Positions 31,388 to 42,928 are shown, counted from the stretch's first letter. The stretch is DNA of 64,000 nt from Ectobius pallidus (GCA_964059195.1 CAXKWD010000002.1:163500559-163564558), one strand, 5' to 3'. A program made the numbers and translations. Notes: generated from the letters alone by a model not told the origin.

Positions 31388-32520
31388 AAATGAATCATTA
31401 GAAATGAACCAAATTTAATAAAATTTGTTGCTCGACATTTTTGATTTTCCTAATTTTTTTACCAGTTATTTCCCAACTAAACGTGAGTTGAAAACTATGG
31501 TAAAAATTTTTTTAGGCTCATACTTTTTTTTGGCGGCCATTTTAAGTTTGCTTTGTAACTATTTTGCGGCCGAAAACATGTTTTGCACAAATGTATGTAA
31601 CTCTGTTAATTTTATAGATAACAAGACAAAATAAAGACCAAAATTTTCAGAATGAAATGCTCTACATTTTTGTTCTTACATAATATTACCTAACTAGTGA
31701 GGAAAGTGAAGAAAAAAATTCACAACTACAAATTGAAAATTAACTTAAAACGGGAGCTTTAGTGCTGCAAAATTATTAAAAGGAAGAAAGACTCACCCTT
31801 AATTTTTTTTTCTTGTATAGATCTACTATAGGACTACTCGCTGTAGAAGTTTCAAGGTTGAGAACTTTGCTCTTTTTTTATAAAATTTTTCAAAAATGCC
31901 CAAAAGCGTATTTTGGCAATATTTGAAGTAGAATATCTCAAAAGGGCCTAAGTAAAAAAAATATGAAATTTATATAGATAACACCTCCTTATGATATAAA
32001 GATGTGACAAAAATTTGGTGACTGAGACTCAACTGCTTCCCGAGTTACAGTGCATCGAATTTGGCCAAAAATTGCATTACACGCACATGAATTTTAACGG
32101 TAATTTAATAGTAAAAATCCACATTGTAATTTTAAATACAAAATTTTAGTGAACCTAAGTATGTTACACAAAAGAGTTGTACGTGTAGGCTACATTTCAT
32201 CAGTTAGCAATGACAAATTTATAATTTCCTCAAAGCGCTGAAGAGCGTTGAAATTTCGGTGCATAGTTTGCAATTTTGGCCAACTTCGATGCACTGTAAC
32301 TCTGGAACCAGTTCAGTCTCAGTCACCAAATTTTTATCACATCTTTATATCGTAAGGAGGTGTTATGTGTATAAATTTCATAATTTTCCCTCAGGCCCTT
32401 CTGAGATATTCTACTTCAAATAATGCCAAAATAGGGTCAATCCATTAGAAACGAACCAAATTGAATAAATTTATTTGCTCAACATTTTTGATTTTCCTAA
32501 TTTTTTTACCAGTTACTCGA
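31388..32520. mobile_element. Decayed foldback element
   Basis: Inverted arms of about 180 bp at 31890-32090 and 32262-32440 (GAAGTAGAATATCTCA, ACACCTCCTTA.GATATAAA, TTTGGTGACTGAGACT, TACAGTGCATCGAA). A direct repeat of about 80 bp starts at 31388 and 32444 (ATTAGAAAYGAACCAAATT ... TTTTTGATTTTCCTAATTTT). Both patterns suggest a foldback with internal repeats, similar in style to that at 1977. Ends were not fixed. It lies next to the mariner fragment at 32520. Confidence 0.55.
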
Positions 32521-32925
32521 CCATATTGTGGAGTACTACTTTTCGTTTTTGCAAAACTGCAAGAAACTCTAAAATGAAAACGGCGACAACTTCACGGATA
32601 ATCCACTCATTGTTCTCCATGACAACACTAGGGCGCATAGAGCAGGAGTTGTGTCTGAACTGTTCAATTCCTGGGGCTGGGAGATGCTCTATCACCTCCA
32701 TACTCTCCAGATTTGATCTAATCCTTCTGTGACTTTGATCTAGTCCTGAAGATGATGGAGCCACTTGGGGATTCGCTTTCATATGGTTGAAGATGTTTTA
32801 CAGGCAACCGACTGCTCTCTTCGCACCATCAACAGACTAGGCGCTGGCAGCGGGTTCTAATGACTTCCGCATCGCAGGGAACATATTTTACGCAATGGTG
32901 GTGATTACATCAAAGGCCTATAAAA
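32520..32925 (+). pseudogene. Mariner transposase C-terminal fragment
   Basis: Reading several frames: YYFSFLQNCKKL, then IVLHDNTRAHRAGVVSELFN and SWGWEMLYHLH, then DFDLVLKMMEPLG, GIRFHMVEDVLQATDCSLRT, INRLGAGSGF and RNGGDYIKGL. VLHDN.R.H is the second catalytic Asp block, and GDYI.GL the usual end. The 5' part is absent or cut by the foldback to the left. It belongs to a different mariner lineage from those at 27420 and 29220. Confidence 0.8.
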
Positions 32926-34065
32926 GTTAGAACCATGTACGTATGCTATATGTGGAGAAATAAAATAGTTGCCAGTATTAAAAAATCAACCCATGTATTA
33001 GGTGTTTTTCTATGAGTGTATTTAGACTAATAAGTTGATCTCAAACCCGTGTGAGGGTCATTCCATGTCAAATCAACCAATTCTACTATGAGATTTGAAC
33101 CTTGACCTCTCAGATTTGTATGATTTTTTTTCCAGGTATTGTACCCCCCAAAAGTAGTTTAAATTTAAATTTTAAAATTTTTCTGAATTTTGGTTTGTGA
33201 GTTACAAGGGTTTAAAAATCCAAAATACTATGGTTTTCTATCGCTTTAAGATCATTATAAAATGCTATAGCTAAAAAACTATACCACCTAGAGAGCTCAA
33301 ACTTGCACCATTTTTTTCCTCTAAACATTCCCTTTAATTTGATGTATCACACGGCCATGTTTCTTAATTTTTGAAATGTTATAAAAGTTCCCAAAAAACT
33401 TTTTTTTAAATTTCCAAAATACGTACCCTCGGATTTTTTTGGAAAAATTATATGTGTTGTCCACTCTAATTGACTACATGCATGCAAAATTTCAATATGG
33501 GATCTCAACGGGTTCTTGTTTAAAAAAATATTTTACTACCAGAATACATGCTAGTGAGGTGTATAGCGGACTATTTCTAGGCTATGAATACTAAGGCACA
33601 TAATTCTACCAAACCAAAATTATTTAGATAGCGTTCATATGTAACATTTCCCTCTTATTGTTTGTTAATTAAATGATGTGTGGTGGTGTTTTTAATTTAA
33701 TTTTCATGATACCTGTAACTATACATAAGAAGGTAGAACAAATTTTAATTTATATACGAACATCCTAATAGTGACATTTTGAATAAAGCCACTCACCTTG
33801 AATCATCCAAAACTCTTAGTAATATCAACGCATATAGTTATAAATGGTAGAGGTTATCTTTTGCTTGGTTTTTCAGTATTATTTGTAATCATTTACAAAG
33901 AGTCCCATATAAAAGAAATGGGTATAAGTTGTTTCACCTTGTGAAAAAGTTTAACTTGTTGATATTTGCTTGGATAGAACTGTATTTCTTCGAATATTAG
34001 GTATTTACCATACATAGTTAATAGTATTTATACACTTTAAAATTTTTCACTGAGGGTAACACAAT

Positions 34066-34860
34066 TTAAATGTTTCTTTTTGATCTTTTAAGATATTTTT
34101 CCAAAGCAAGAGAAGACAGCTTCATTTCTTCAGCACTTAGAGTGTAGGATCCACTGTTCGCAAAAGTGTTTCCTGGGACATCTAATAAATCTCTTGGTTG
34201 TGGATAACAAAAAGAACGGGCTGGACCTTTTGGGTGTAAAAAATTTATTCGGTACATGCTATTGTGCTTTTCTTCAATGCCTCCCAGCCACCTAGAGTCA
34301 TCATATGCTACTGTCACAAAACCAGCAGCAATGTTTTCCAATTTGGTTCACTGTTGTCACACATTCAAGAGATTCAGCAAGGCTGAAATGATAAGGCTTG
34401 GCAGTAATTTGACTCTCTGTGTGGGGTTTATATGAGTGAAACTTTTGTGTTCCCACAATTGCTTTTGATTCACTGAGCTGAGAAAGTAACCATTCTTTAG
34501 TCTCTTCGTAGTTTTCTGTTGTGGAATATTCAAAGTCAATGTTTTTTTTTTATATTTTCCAAGGCAAATTCATAAAGTTCTTTGGGTGTTAAAATTTGTT
34601 GGTCATATGGTCTTTGTAAGCTGGCTTTAGCAGCTAGCCGCTTAACAGTCCCGCCAAGGCCATCGCATGCACTCTTGCCATGGGATGTTGCAAAGAACTC
34701 CCACTCTGCCTCAACTTCAAAATCTGTTTTATGGAAGCATAAATTAAGGAAGTTTTTCTTATTCTTATACTGGGCAGTGCTCCCATTAGAAAAGTAAGTG
34801 ATCTTTTTAAGTGCAAAAGGTGAGGTTTGCTTTAAGATTTCTAGCAGTTTTTTTTTAACT
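34066..34860 (-). pseudogene. Transposase-like protein, C-terminal third (HGKxxCDGxGGTVKR family)
   Basis: The frame runs LLEILKQTSPFALKKITYFS, NGSTAQYKNKKNFLNLCFHK, EAEWEFFATSHGKSACDGLG, GTVKRLAAKASLQRPYDQQI, LTPKELYEFALENI, EYSTTENYEETKEWLLSQLS and, after a frameshift near 34330, NIAAGFVTVAYDDSRWLGGI and INFLHPKGPARSFCYPQP. I recognise the SHGK..CDG.GG.VKR and HPKGPARSF blocks from a large family of repeated proteins in arthropods and cnidarians. YFSNG probably holds an acidic-residue site (usually SDG) that is mutated to N here. The N-terminal two thirds are missing, so the copy is dead. Confidence 0.75.
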
Positions 34861-34984
34861 TTTGTAACATTTTTGTAAAGTTAGCAATAACTATTTCATT
34901 TTAAATAAAACTGTACTATTAATGAATATTTTTTTTTTATATAGTAAACTAGTAGCCGCCTACAATAAGTTTGCTCACACCTAA
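34861..34984. other. Spacer inside the element
   Basis: AT-rich sequence between the gene and the right inverted repeat; no feature. Confidence 0.4.
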
Positions 34985-35768
34985 TTGGCATGTATTCTGG
35001 TAGTAAAATATTTTTTAAAACAAGAACCCGTTGAGATCCCATCTTGAAATTTTTCATGCATGTAGTCAATTAGAGTGGACAACACATATAATTTTTCCAA
35101 AAAAATCCGAGGGTACGTATTTTGGGAATTTAAAAAAAAGTTTTTTGGGAACTTTTTTAACATTTAAAAAATTAAGAAACATGGCCATGTGATACATCAA
35201 ATTAAAGGGAATGTTTAGAGGAAAACAAAGGTGCAAGTTTGAGCTCTCTAGGTGGTATAGTTTTTTAGCTATAGCATTTTATAATGATCTTAAAGCAATA
35301 GAAAACCACAATATTTTGGATTTTTAAACCCTTGTAACTCACAAACCAAAATTCAGAAAAAATTGAAATTTTAAATTTAAACTACTTTTGGGGGTTACAA
35401 TACCTGGGAAAAAAATCACACAAATCTGAGAGGTCAAGGTTCAGACTGTTAGTTGATTTGACATGGAATGACCCGTGATTCAAATTTCGTGATCTTAAAA
35501 TTGTGGAAAATGAATCACTCTGATTTAATTATCAGTGAAGAAAAAGCTTAAGTTACATACGCTATCAAAGGAACTTTTGTCATAACAAGTTTTCCGGATT
35601 TGAGGTTAAATTTTAGTACATAAGCCTACTGCTATCTGGAATAAGTGCCTGGCAGGTCTTAGGGCTACTTATTATACATAACCTCGAATTAATCAAGTGA
35701 CGAACTAAAATATTAGTGAAGAGGCTTAAGAGAAGTGTACATATAGACCATGGGCTACCAATATGAAA

Positions 35769-38693
35769 CCCTCCCCCCCCCCCGTGGGAATTTCCGACAC
35801 ATATATTTTTTTGTTGGTATTGTCATCTAGTTTAAGATTTTAGTTGTTTGCCCCTTATCAATTACAGCATTTAGCCGGAAACCCCGGAAAACCCCGGAGA
35901 TCCGCAGAAAATGAATTTGTTTTAATTTTTCATAGTTCTTTGCTCCTAATATTCCCAGGGAATTTCTGACTCACACATTTTGTTGGTATTAGCATCTAGT
36001 TTAATGTTTCAGTTGTTTGCCCATTACAAATTACAACATATCCCCGGAAAACCATGTATATACGGAGAAAATTACTATGTTTTATTTTTTAAATCTTTGT
36101 TCTTTGCACCTAATATTCGAAGGGAATTTCTGACTTATATGTTTTTTTGTTGGCATTACCATCTAGATTAAGCTTTCAGTTGTTTGCCCCTTATCAATTA
36201 CAGCATATCCCCGGAAAACACCGAAAACCACGGAAATCCGGAGAAAGGGACTAAGTTTTATTTTTTAAAAATATTTGTTCTTTGCTCCTAGTATTCAAAG
36301 GGAATTGGTGAATCATATGTTTTTGTGTTGGTATTCCCATATAGATTAAGGTTCCAGTTGTTTGCCCCTTACCAATTACAGCATATCCCCGGAAAACCAC
36401 GTATATACGAAAAAAATTACTATGTATTATTTTTTAATCTTTGTTCTTTGCTCCTAATATTCAAAGGGAATTTCTGATTCGTAAGTTGTTTTGTTGGTAT
36501 TGCCATCTAGATTAAGGTTTCAGTTGTATGCTCCCTTATGAATTATAGCATATCTCCAGAAAACTCCGAAAACCACGGAAATCCGGAGGAATTGACTTTT
36601 TAAAAATTTCTTTAAAATCTTTGTTCTTTGCTCCTAATATTCCCAGGGAATTTCTGACTCAAATGTTTTTTGTTGGTATTGCCATCTAGTTTAAGGTTTA
36701 AGTTGTTTTCCCCTTATCAATTACAGCATATCCACGTAAACCCTGAAAACCACGAAAATCAGCAGAAAATTAGATTGTTTCAATTTTTTAAAAATCTTTG
36801 CTCTTTGATACTAATATTCCCAGGGAATTTCTGAATCACATCATTTTTGATGCTATTGCCATATAGTTTAAGGTTTCAGTTGTTTTCCCCTTACAGCATG
36901 ACAAAGAATACTGGAAAAAATCCTGATGCTGAAGGGATGAAGGCGATTGAAAACCTGGCAGAACACACTTCATATTCTAATCTGACATCTGTGAATGATA
37001 ATTTATCTTACCAAACCTTCCACAGTCACTACCAAACTTTCTTGACTGAAGTTAGAGAAGGGACATTCGGTAAAACAGCACAATTTTGGAATGGTAATAT
37101 GGACAAAGTGTCATTGATTTTGAGATTTCAGCGAGCAACTAAAGAAAACAACTTTGACTTACACTTGGCATGCTTAGAAGATATGATTCCCCTTTTCTTT
37201 GCATGTGACCATCACAATTATGGCAGATATCTCGTAGTCCATATACTCACCCTTTTGAACCTGCATTGGACACACTTTAAGCAGAAGAATTACTTTGCAA
37301 CAACGGTTTCAGTGACCGTAGATCACTAGTTCCGAGTTCTAGAAATTCTGTGGATTTCCGTGCTTTTCCGGGGATATACTGTAATTGATAATGGGCAAAC
37401 AGCTGAAACCTTAATCTAGATTACAATGCCAACAAAAAAAAAAAAAATGTAAGTCAGAAGTTCCCTGGGAATATTAGGATCAAAGAACAAAGGTTTTAAA
37501 AAAATTAAAACGAACTCATTTTCTTCGGATTTTTGAGGTTTTTGGAGATTTCCGGGGATATACTGTAATTGATAATGGGCAAACAGCTGAAACCTTAATC
37601 TAGATTACAATGCCAACAAAAAAAAAAAAAATGTAAGTCAGAAGTTCCCTGGGAATATTAGGATCAAAGAACAAAGGTTTTAAAAAAATTAAAACGAACT
37701 CATTTTCTTCGGATTTTTGAGGTTTTTGGAGATTTCCGGGGATATGCTGTAATTGATAAGGGGCAAAAAACTGAAACCTTAATCTACATGGCAATACCAG
37801 CACAAAGCCATATGAGTCACCAATTCCCTTTGAATACTAGGAGCAAAGAACTAAGATTTAAAAAATTAAAACAAAGTCATTTTCTCCGGGCTACCTTGGT
37901 TTTCGGAGTTTTCTGGGGATTTGCTGTAATTGATAAGGGGCAAACAACTGAAACCTTAATCTACATGAGAATACCAACACAAAACCATATTAGTCACCAA
38001 TTCCCTTTGAATACTAGGAGCAAAGAACTAAGATTTAACAAATTAAAACAAAGTCATTTTCTCCGGGCTTCCGTGGTTTTCAGAGTTTTCTGGGGATTTG
38101 CTGTAATTGATAAGGGGCAAACAACTGAAACCTTAATCTGGATGGCAATACCAACAAAAGAACATATGATTCAGAAATTCCCTTTGAATATTAGAAGCAA
38201 AGAACAAAGATTTAAAAAATAAAAGATTGTCATTTTCTCCGTATAAAAGTGGATTTCGGGTTTTCCGGGGATATGTTGTAATTTGTAAGGGGCAAACAAC
38301 TGAAAACTTAAACTAGATGACAATACCAACAATAAATATGTGAGTCAGAAATTCCCTGGGCATATTAGGAGCAAAGAACAAAGAAAAATTAAATCAAACT
38401 CATTTTCTCCAGATTTCCGTAGTTTTCCGGGTAAATGCTGTAATTGATAAGGGGCAAACAACTAAAGACTTAAACTAGATTGTAATACCAACAAAAAATA
38501 TGTGAGCCAGAAATTCCCTGGCCATATTAGGAGCAAAGAACAAAGAAAAATTAAAACAAACTCATTTTCTCCGGATTTCCGGGTAAATGCTGTAATTGAC
38601 AAGGGGCAAACAACTGAAAACTGAAAATAGATGGCAATACCAACAAAAAAATATGTGTCGGAAATTCCCACCGGGGGGTGGGGGGATGGGGGG
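35769..38693. mobile_element. Foldback element with tandem-repeat arms around a central ORF
   Basis: The left arm (35769-36897) has seven direct repeats of 167-179 bp, each with GTTGGTATTGCCATCTAG, CAGTTGTTTGCCCCTTATCA, CCCCGGAAAACC and TTTGCTCCTAATATTC. Repeat landmarks fall near 35843, 36011, 36178, 36355, 36522, 36701 and 36879. The right arm (37330-38693) has eight units in the opposite orientation (landmarks near 37393, 37577, 37761, 37938, 38115, 38290, 38451, 38603). Both tips read GTGGGAATTTCCGACACATA next to a C or G run. The layout resembles Drosophila FB elements. No clear target duplication because of the homopolymers. Confidence 0.85.
36898..37329 (+). CDS. Central ORF of the foldback element, uncharacterised family
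   Basis: From the ATG at 36898 the protein is 143 residues; the frame stays open into the flanking repeat unit on the 5' side, which is probably not coding. Key blocks: TFLTEVREGTFGKTAQFWNG, MDKVSLILRFQRATKENNFD, LHLACLEDMIPLFFACDHHN and YGRYLVVHILTLLNLHWTH. I know this pattern (T.FW..Y.......F.RA....DL.L..L.....FF...H.NY.R) from repeated, uncharacterised proteins in invertebrates, where it forms the C-terminal half of a longer protein. Here it is cut at both ends by the repeat arms. No function can be assigned; no catalytic motif is obvious. Confidence 0.65.
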   Translation: MTKNTGKNPDAEGMKAIENLAEHTSYSNLTSVNDNLSYQTFHSHYQTFLTEVREGTFGKTAQFWNGNMDKVSLILRFQRATKENNFDLHLACLEDMIPLFFACDHHNYGRYLVVHILTLLNLHWTHFKQKNYFATTVSVTVDH

Positions 38694-38968
38694 TATACAG
38701 TAGCCTAAGCTCTAATAGGCCTATCTCTATGAACCAAGATCTTGTTAACTAATAAATAATATTATGAGTTCTGATATTATTAGCAAGTTCTATGAAACAG
38801 GGCCCTGATATTAGGCTATATATTTGTTAATACGACTTTGGAACAGGCAGGGCCCAGGACTAGGCCTATCTACCATAAACTCAAGTAAAAAATGTTCAAA
38901 AAGTAAAGAATAGGGGGGAAATATTATATCATGCTTAAAAAAATTACAATTCAATTTATTTATCCACC

Positions 38969-39034
<66 letters not shown>

Positions 39035-39606
39035 GATGTTCAAAATCTGCAGATAATTTTAAAATACTGTAATCCCAAGGCAAGATTTGAGATCACAGTG
39101 AACAACCTGATGGGGTGGACTCCGAGAAGAGCTATTTATGAAACCGTTCATCATCGATTTCTGTAAGGAAAAATATTACCTAGAACATATCACTGTGATA
39201 GGGTTAATGATAGATAGGGGGGGGGGGCTATCCCTAAGAAAATTAAAGAATCTTGCATAAGCAGAGGCCTTGAAACAAAACTGTTTTATGCAGTTATAAT
39301 AACAAAACCAGAGGGGTTCTCATACTATACTATAAAACCATGTGTTAGCTGAACTGATTTTTTTATATATTGAAAAATACAGATTGACAAGTTTAAGATA
39401 TCTCATGTTTAATTGTAATCCAAAATTTCTTCTTGATTCTGAATTATACTTTGCCTAAACCATAACTCTTCAAGAGAAGTGTATATAGACCCTAAATAAG
39501 ATGCCAGTATCATGGGAAAAAGAATCTGAAATGCTCTATATGATTCCAGACTTATGATATAATATGAAATCATTATCGGACTACAGTCACTTAAACTTTT
39601 ACTCAC
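38694..39606. other. Probable Kdm2 intron
   Basis: Apart from the microsatellite no feature is seen. By position on the 3' side of the minus-strand exon it should be intron. Confidence 0.5.
38971..39030. repeat. (TAA)n microsatellite
   Basis: Twenty uninterrupted AAT/TAA units. Confidence 0.97.
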
Positions 39607-39807
39607 CTTACTCCCTTTAAGAATGTGGTACCAAACAGAAGTACCACCAAAGTCTACATGAAAGTCAGTGTAACATCCCTTTACAGACATGAGACAATAT
39701 TTCTGTACCTTTGGATACATCATCTCATCGAGGACATTGGTGGATTCAGTCTGTGCCTCTTTTAAGTGCCTTGGCCAAACAACATCCACCCAGTCAATTT
39801 GTCTAAC
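39607..39807 (-). CDS. Kdm2: Exon of a Kdm2-type JmjC histone lysine demethylase
   Basis: The 201-bp exon encodes 67 residues with no stop: [67 protein letters not shown]. The acceptor is TTTTTGATAG just upstream (39808-39810 on the plus strand as CTA) and the donor is AAG|GTGAGT (39601-39606). HVD is the His-x-Asp pair that binds Fe(II) in JmjC enzymes, and [24 protein letters not shown] is the KDM2/KDM7 signature; [13 protein letters not shown] and KVQKYC.MSVKGC point to KDM2, an H3K36 demethylase of chromatin, rather than PHF8-type. The rest of the protein (FWLIPPT side, CXXC, PHD, F-box, LRR) is not in the window as far as I can see. This is the only convincing host-gene exon. Confidence 0.92.
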
Positions 39808-40227
39808 CTATCAAAAAGAATAAAATAAATTAGCTTCACTATTGAATGCAGTAAACAGATGTTACCTGTATAGTACAATATTACTAAAGACAGGATTTCC
39901 ATACGAATGCATGTTTTTGTGCAAGCTAGTTGCAGTTTTCAAACTTGTTAAATATCCTTTGTGTGGCTTAACTGATTCCTAATAAGTACACTTTTCCAAG
40001 CATATTTGCATGTTTTGGCATTTTATACACAATTTCATGTATAATGCATGTTTTTGGGGTTTTAGGTTTTATAAAGCATATGAGGAGCATTGATTCAAAA
40101 CGCGCTTAGTCCACAAATAATGATTTTTCAGGAATGACGAAAAACTGTTGTGGCCAAACTATCAAACGAATTTGCAATATTTTTTTCTGATCAGAATCAG
40201 TAATTAATGTATAGTCAAATGTATTGG

Positions 40228-41719
40228 GGGCCGATTGTATAAACAGTTTGATCTTGGATCAGAGACCAAATTGATCTCAGTTCACGCTGAACTCGGAAAT
40301 TTTATTGTTTAAACGCTAATCTGAGATCAATTTGCACTGAACTAGGATCAATTTTGACTGGAGAAATTTCTCCGATCAAACTAGTTGATCTCAGTTCAAG
40401 GGGCTGTTTTCGTATTTGAGACATAAGATTAGCTCATTATAAACATAATATTAGGCCTACCTGTGTGGTTACGATAAATATAAAGAAAATACACAAAAGA
40501 CAACTTCATACATTTCTAGCTATAACGTAGTTGTGCATACATTTCTAGCTATAAAGTAGTTGTGCGTATATAGGCTATGTTTTAGGCTCCTTATAATGCA
40601 GTGTAACATAACTCTACAGCATAACCTGTACGTTATTATTATGTTGCACTAATTACTATAATACGAAAATAACCCATGAACCACAATTACAACTAATACG
40701 AAATTATCAATCTCCGCCATTTCATGCAGCTTCCTAACCTGAAACACATGAATTCTCGCTTATCACCCCAACGTTCATTTGATGGCATAGTGGTAAAACC
40801 AGTGGCTGTCATGCTAGCGGTCCCGTGTTCGAATCTCCTTGGGTTCAAAATTTTTATTGTAGGAATAGGTAGGTAGGGTAAAGGAGAAAAGAGATTGAAT
40901 AGTAGAAAGGGGAAAAAATAAAAATTTTCCGAATTTTCAACGCTGCTAAACGAGATATATTTAGGCAACTATGGTGGAACTATTAGGAAATCTCGAGTGG
41001 GAGGATCTTAAGGAGGCGACCTGTTTTTGGATTTTCCCCAAATGCTTTCTTCGTTATCTTTTTTATGTGACTTTATTAACTTTCAGAACTGAGATTTTAC
41101 ATTGTAATAAGTCAGTCATGAGGTAAAAACTTCAGTGGGCTATTAAGTTTAAAATCGATAGAGAAAAGTTCAGTGGAATAGGCTACCTGGTTTCCATGAA
41201 TGACAAACATAACAGATGAACAAAAATTCCTTAAGTTTTACGTCTCTGCTCTTATACAATTCATGAGACGAAGCATTTATACGTCCTTAGCCGTGAAAAT
41301 GTTAAGCCGATTTATAACGCCAGGAATGAAATTACCAGAACATTTTTCATCGCATTTTGCTCTTGCACGGATATTATCGCATCCGTCTTTTTGGATTCTA
41401 CAATATCTTTATATTTTCCCAAGAAAATTTCAATTAGGAACGATCTTTTTTCTGCTTAATTTCGATCATATTTCCCCTTCCTTTCGCATAACACAGTCTG
41501 AATACGGAGGAAAACAGAATAACAATGCTCTCGTCTCGCGATACTCATCTGTTTCTGCGATGTTGCCAAGTGCTCATGTATGAACTAGGATCAAAATTGA
41601 ACTTCGATTAGTTGATCTTAGATCAGTGTTATACAATACGGCTCAAGCCTGAACTCAGATCATTTTCTGAACTTAGATCATAATTGATCTCCAGTCAGTG
41701 ATGTTTATACAATCGGCCC
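40228..41719. mobile_element. PIF/Harbinger-like non-autonomous element, GGGCCGATTGTATAAAC ends
   Basis: GGGCCGATTGTATAAAC and its complement GTTTATACAATCGGCCC are perfect 17-bp ends flanked by TGG on both sides (40225-40227, 41720-41722). Near both ends variants of TTGATCTCAGTTCA and TGAACT.GATCA recur in both directions. A family 2 SINE lies inside (40779). A 127-residue plus-strand frame (41200-41583) is unrecognised. The superfamily is inferred from the 3-bp duplication and G-rich end only; TGG is not the usual TWA. Confidence 0.7.
40779..40935 (+). mobile_element. tRNA-derived SINE (family 2), second copy
   Basis: TGGCATAGTGG (A box), GTGTTCGAATCTC (B box), then TTTTTATTGTAGGAATAGGT and AGGTAGGTAGGGTAAAGGAG, the same body as at 25140-25345, ending in a purine- and A-rich tail. 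Inserted in the PIF-like element. Confidence 0.8.
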
Positions 41720-42928
41720 TGGGTGTGTCAAATCATTCTTTTCATTTACATGTTTATTGATAGTTAAAGTTTCGAAAGTAATGGACTTAATGCGTTTTGA
41801 CCCAACACTATAATAATAATCATTTAAAAAGATGAAAGTTAGTATTTTATTTAAGAATTACAATCACATCTGATCGCACTAATACAGAGTGAACTATTGC
41901 CGAAGTACCAAATTGTCAAAATTTATACAATTTCTGTTTCTTTAAGCATGTTAAATCATGGAAAATCCATGCTTCTCTTCTTTTATTATTGACTGCTAAT
42001 GACATCTGTTTCGGCATCTGGTGAATGCCGCTTTCATTAGAAGAACACCTGCAAAAAACAGATGTCGTAAAGTTCAACGCACCGCCTGTTTCGCACGTGA
42101 ACGCGTCTAAAATGTGGACTCAACATAATTTGCACCAAACAAAGTTCTGGACTGAATGCGTTTTGCATCGAATCCCATATTTCAGGCTCAATTTTAACGG
42201 GGAAAGGTTGCGATTTGGAACAAAAACGTTATGTAGTATCATGCAGAACACCTCAGAGAATGCGAACCCGCAAAAAACTACATTATGATCGGAAGTGGAC
42301 TTAACGTGTTTTGAACCGACACTCTTCATATTTTGGAGTTTATCTTTCATATCACAAACATTTTTCTAGTTTGAGTGCATATTTTGTATTAAATAGCTAG
42401 AGGTACGTGAAAGTGGTTTTATCTTCAGGGAAAATTTGTTTTAAAATTTTAATATTTTGGTGTTATCGAGAGGAATGGAGGAATGTATTGGATCCGAAGG
42501 GAAAGAACTGCAATCTCATTCCGGAAAGAAAAAATAAAATAATAATAATGAATAATAAAAATAATATAATGCCTGGATGATAAAGAAGCAAACCAATGAA
42601 TAAGCGTAGTTCATAGCCTGATTAAAAGATGTATTTACTGAAAAAACACTAAAGTACTGTAAAAATTTGAAAACACTGTAGAAAAATTGAAAACACCGTT
42701 GTAAAAATATAGAGAAAATTTCGAGACAGTCACTGAATGACACAAAAAATTAAAGAAGAAAATAATAAAATAAAATAAAATAACACTGAAGAAAAAAATG
42801 AATATCCAATATTATACTGTTCACATTTCTGTTCTTGATATAACTGAGGTGGTGTTCGCAGCGAATATTGTAGAAGAATAATAGTGATGAAAAAGGTCAC
42901 CATGTGGAATGTGGTGTTAATGGAGTAG

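Larger units (their letters stand above)
33055..35474. mobile_element. GGGTCATTCCATG element with ~490-bp TIRs and a transposase-like gene
   Basis: The ends GGGTCATTCCATGTCAAATC and GATTTGACATGGAATGACCC are perfect inverted repeats, and the arms match for about 490 bp (33055-33552 against 34985-35474). GTGA lies outside both (33051-33054, 35475-35478). The element at 1977 shares the terminus and a 4-bp duplication (AGGA). The gene at 34066-34860 lies on the minus strand inside. A 4-bp duplication with GGG termini recalls the Sola superfamily, especially Sola2, but that name is a hypothesis. Confidence 0.85.
40086..42325. repeat. Repeated motif GTGGACTTAAYGYGTTTTGA, possible outer element ends
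   Basis: Three copies of the motif: complement at about 40090-40112 (TCAAAACGCGCTTAGTCCAC), direct at 41781-41806 (ATGGACTTAATGCGTTTTGA) and 42292-42325 (GTGGACTTAACGTGTTTTGA). The first and third face each other as inverted repeats, which would define an old element that contains the PIF-like one at 40228. No gene recognised in 41807-42290 apart from an unconvincing 87-residue frame. Confidence 0.35.

Noticed and set aside
35769..38693. CRISPR-like array because of regular repeats
   Set aside because: Units are about 170 bp and repeated throughout without unique spacers, arms are inverted, and the genome is eukaryotic.
38811..39083. Frame with poly-Tyr, and similar poly-Ile frames at 49639-49971
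   Set aside because: Products of trinucleotide microsatellites.
41200..41583. 127-residue plus-strand frame as transposase of the PIF-like element
   Set aside because: No catalytic or DNA-binding motif; composition resembles translated noncoding sequence.
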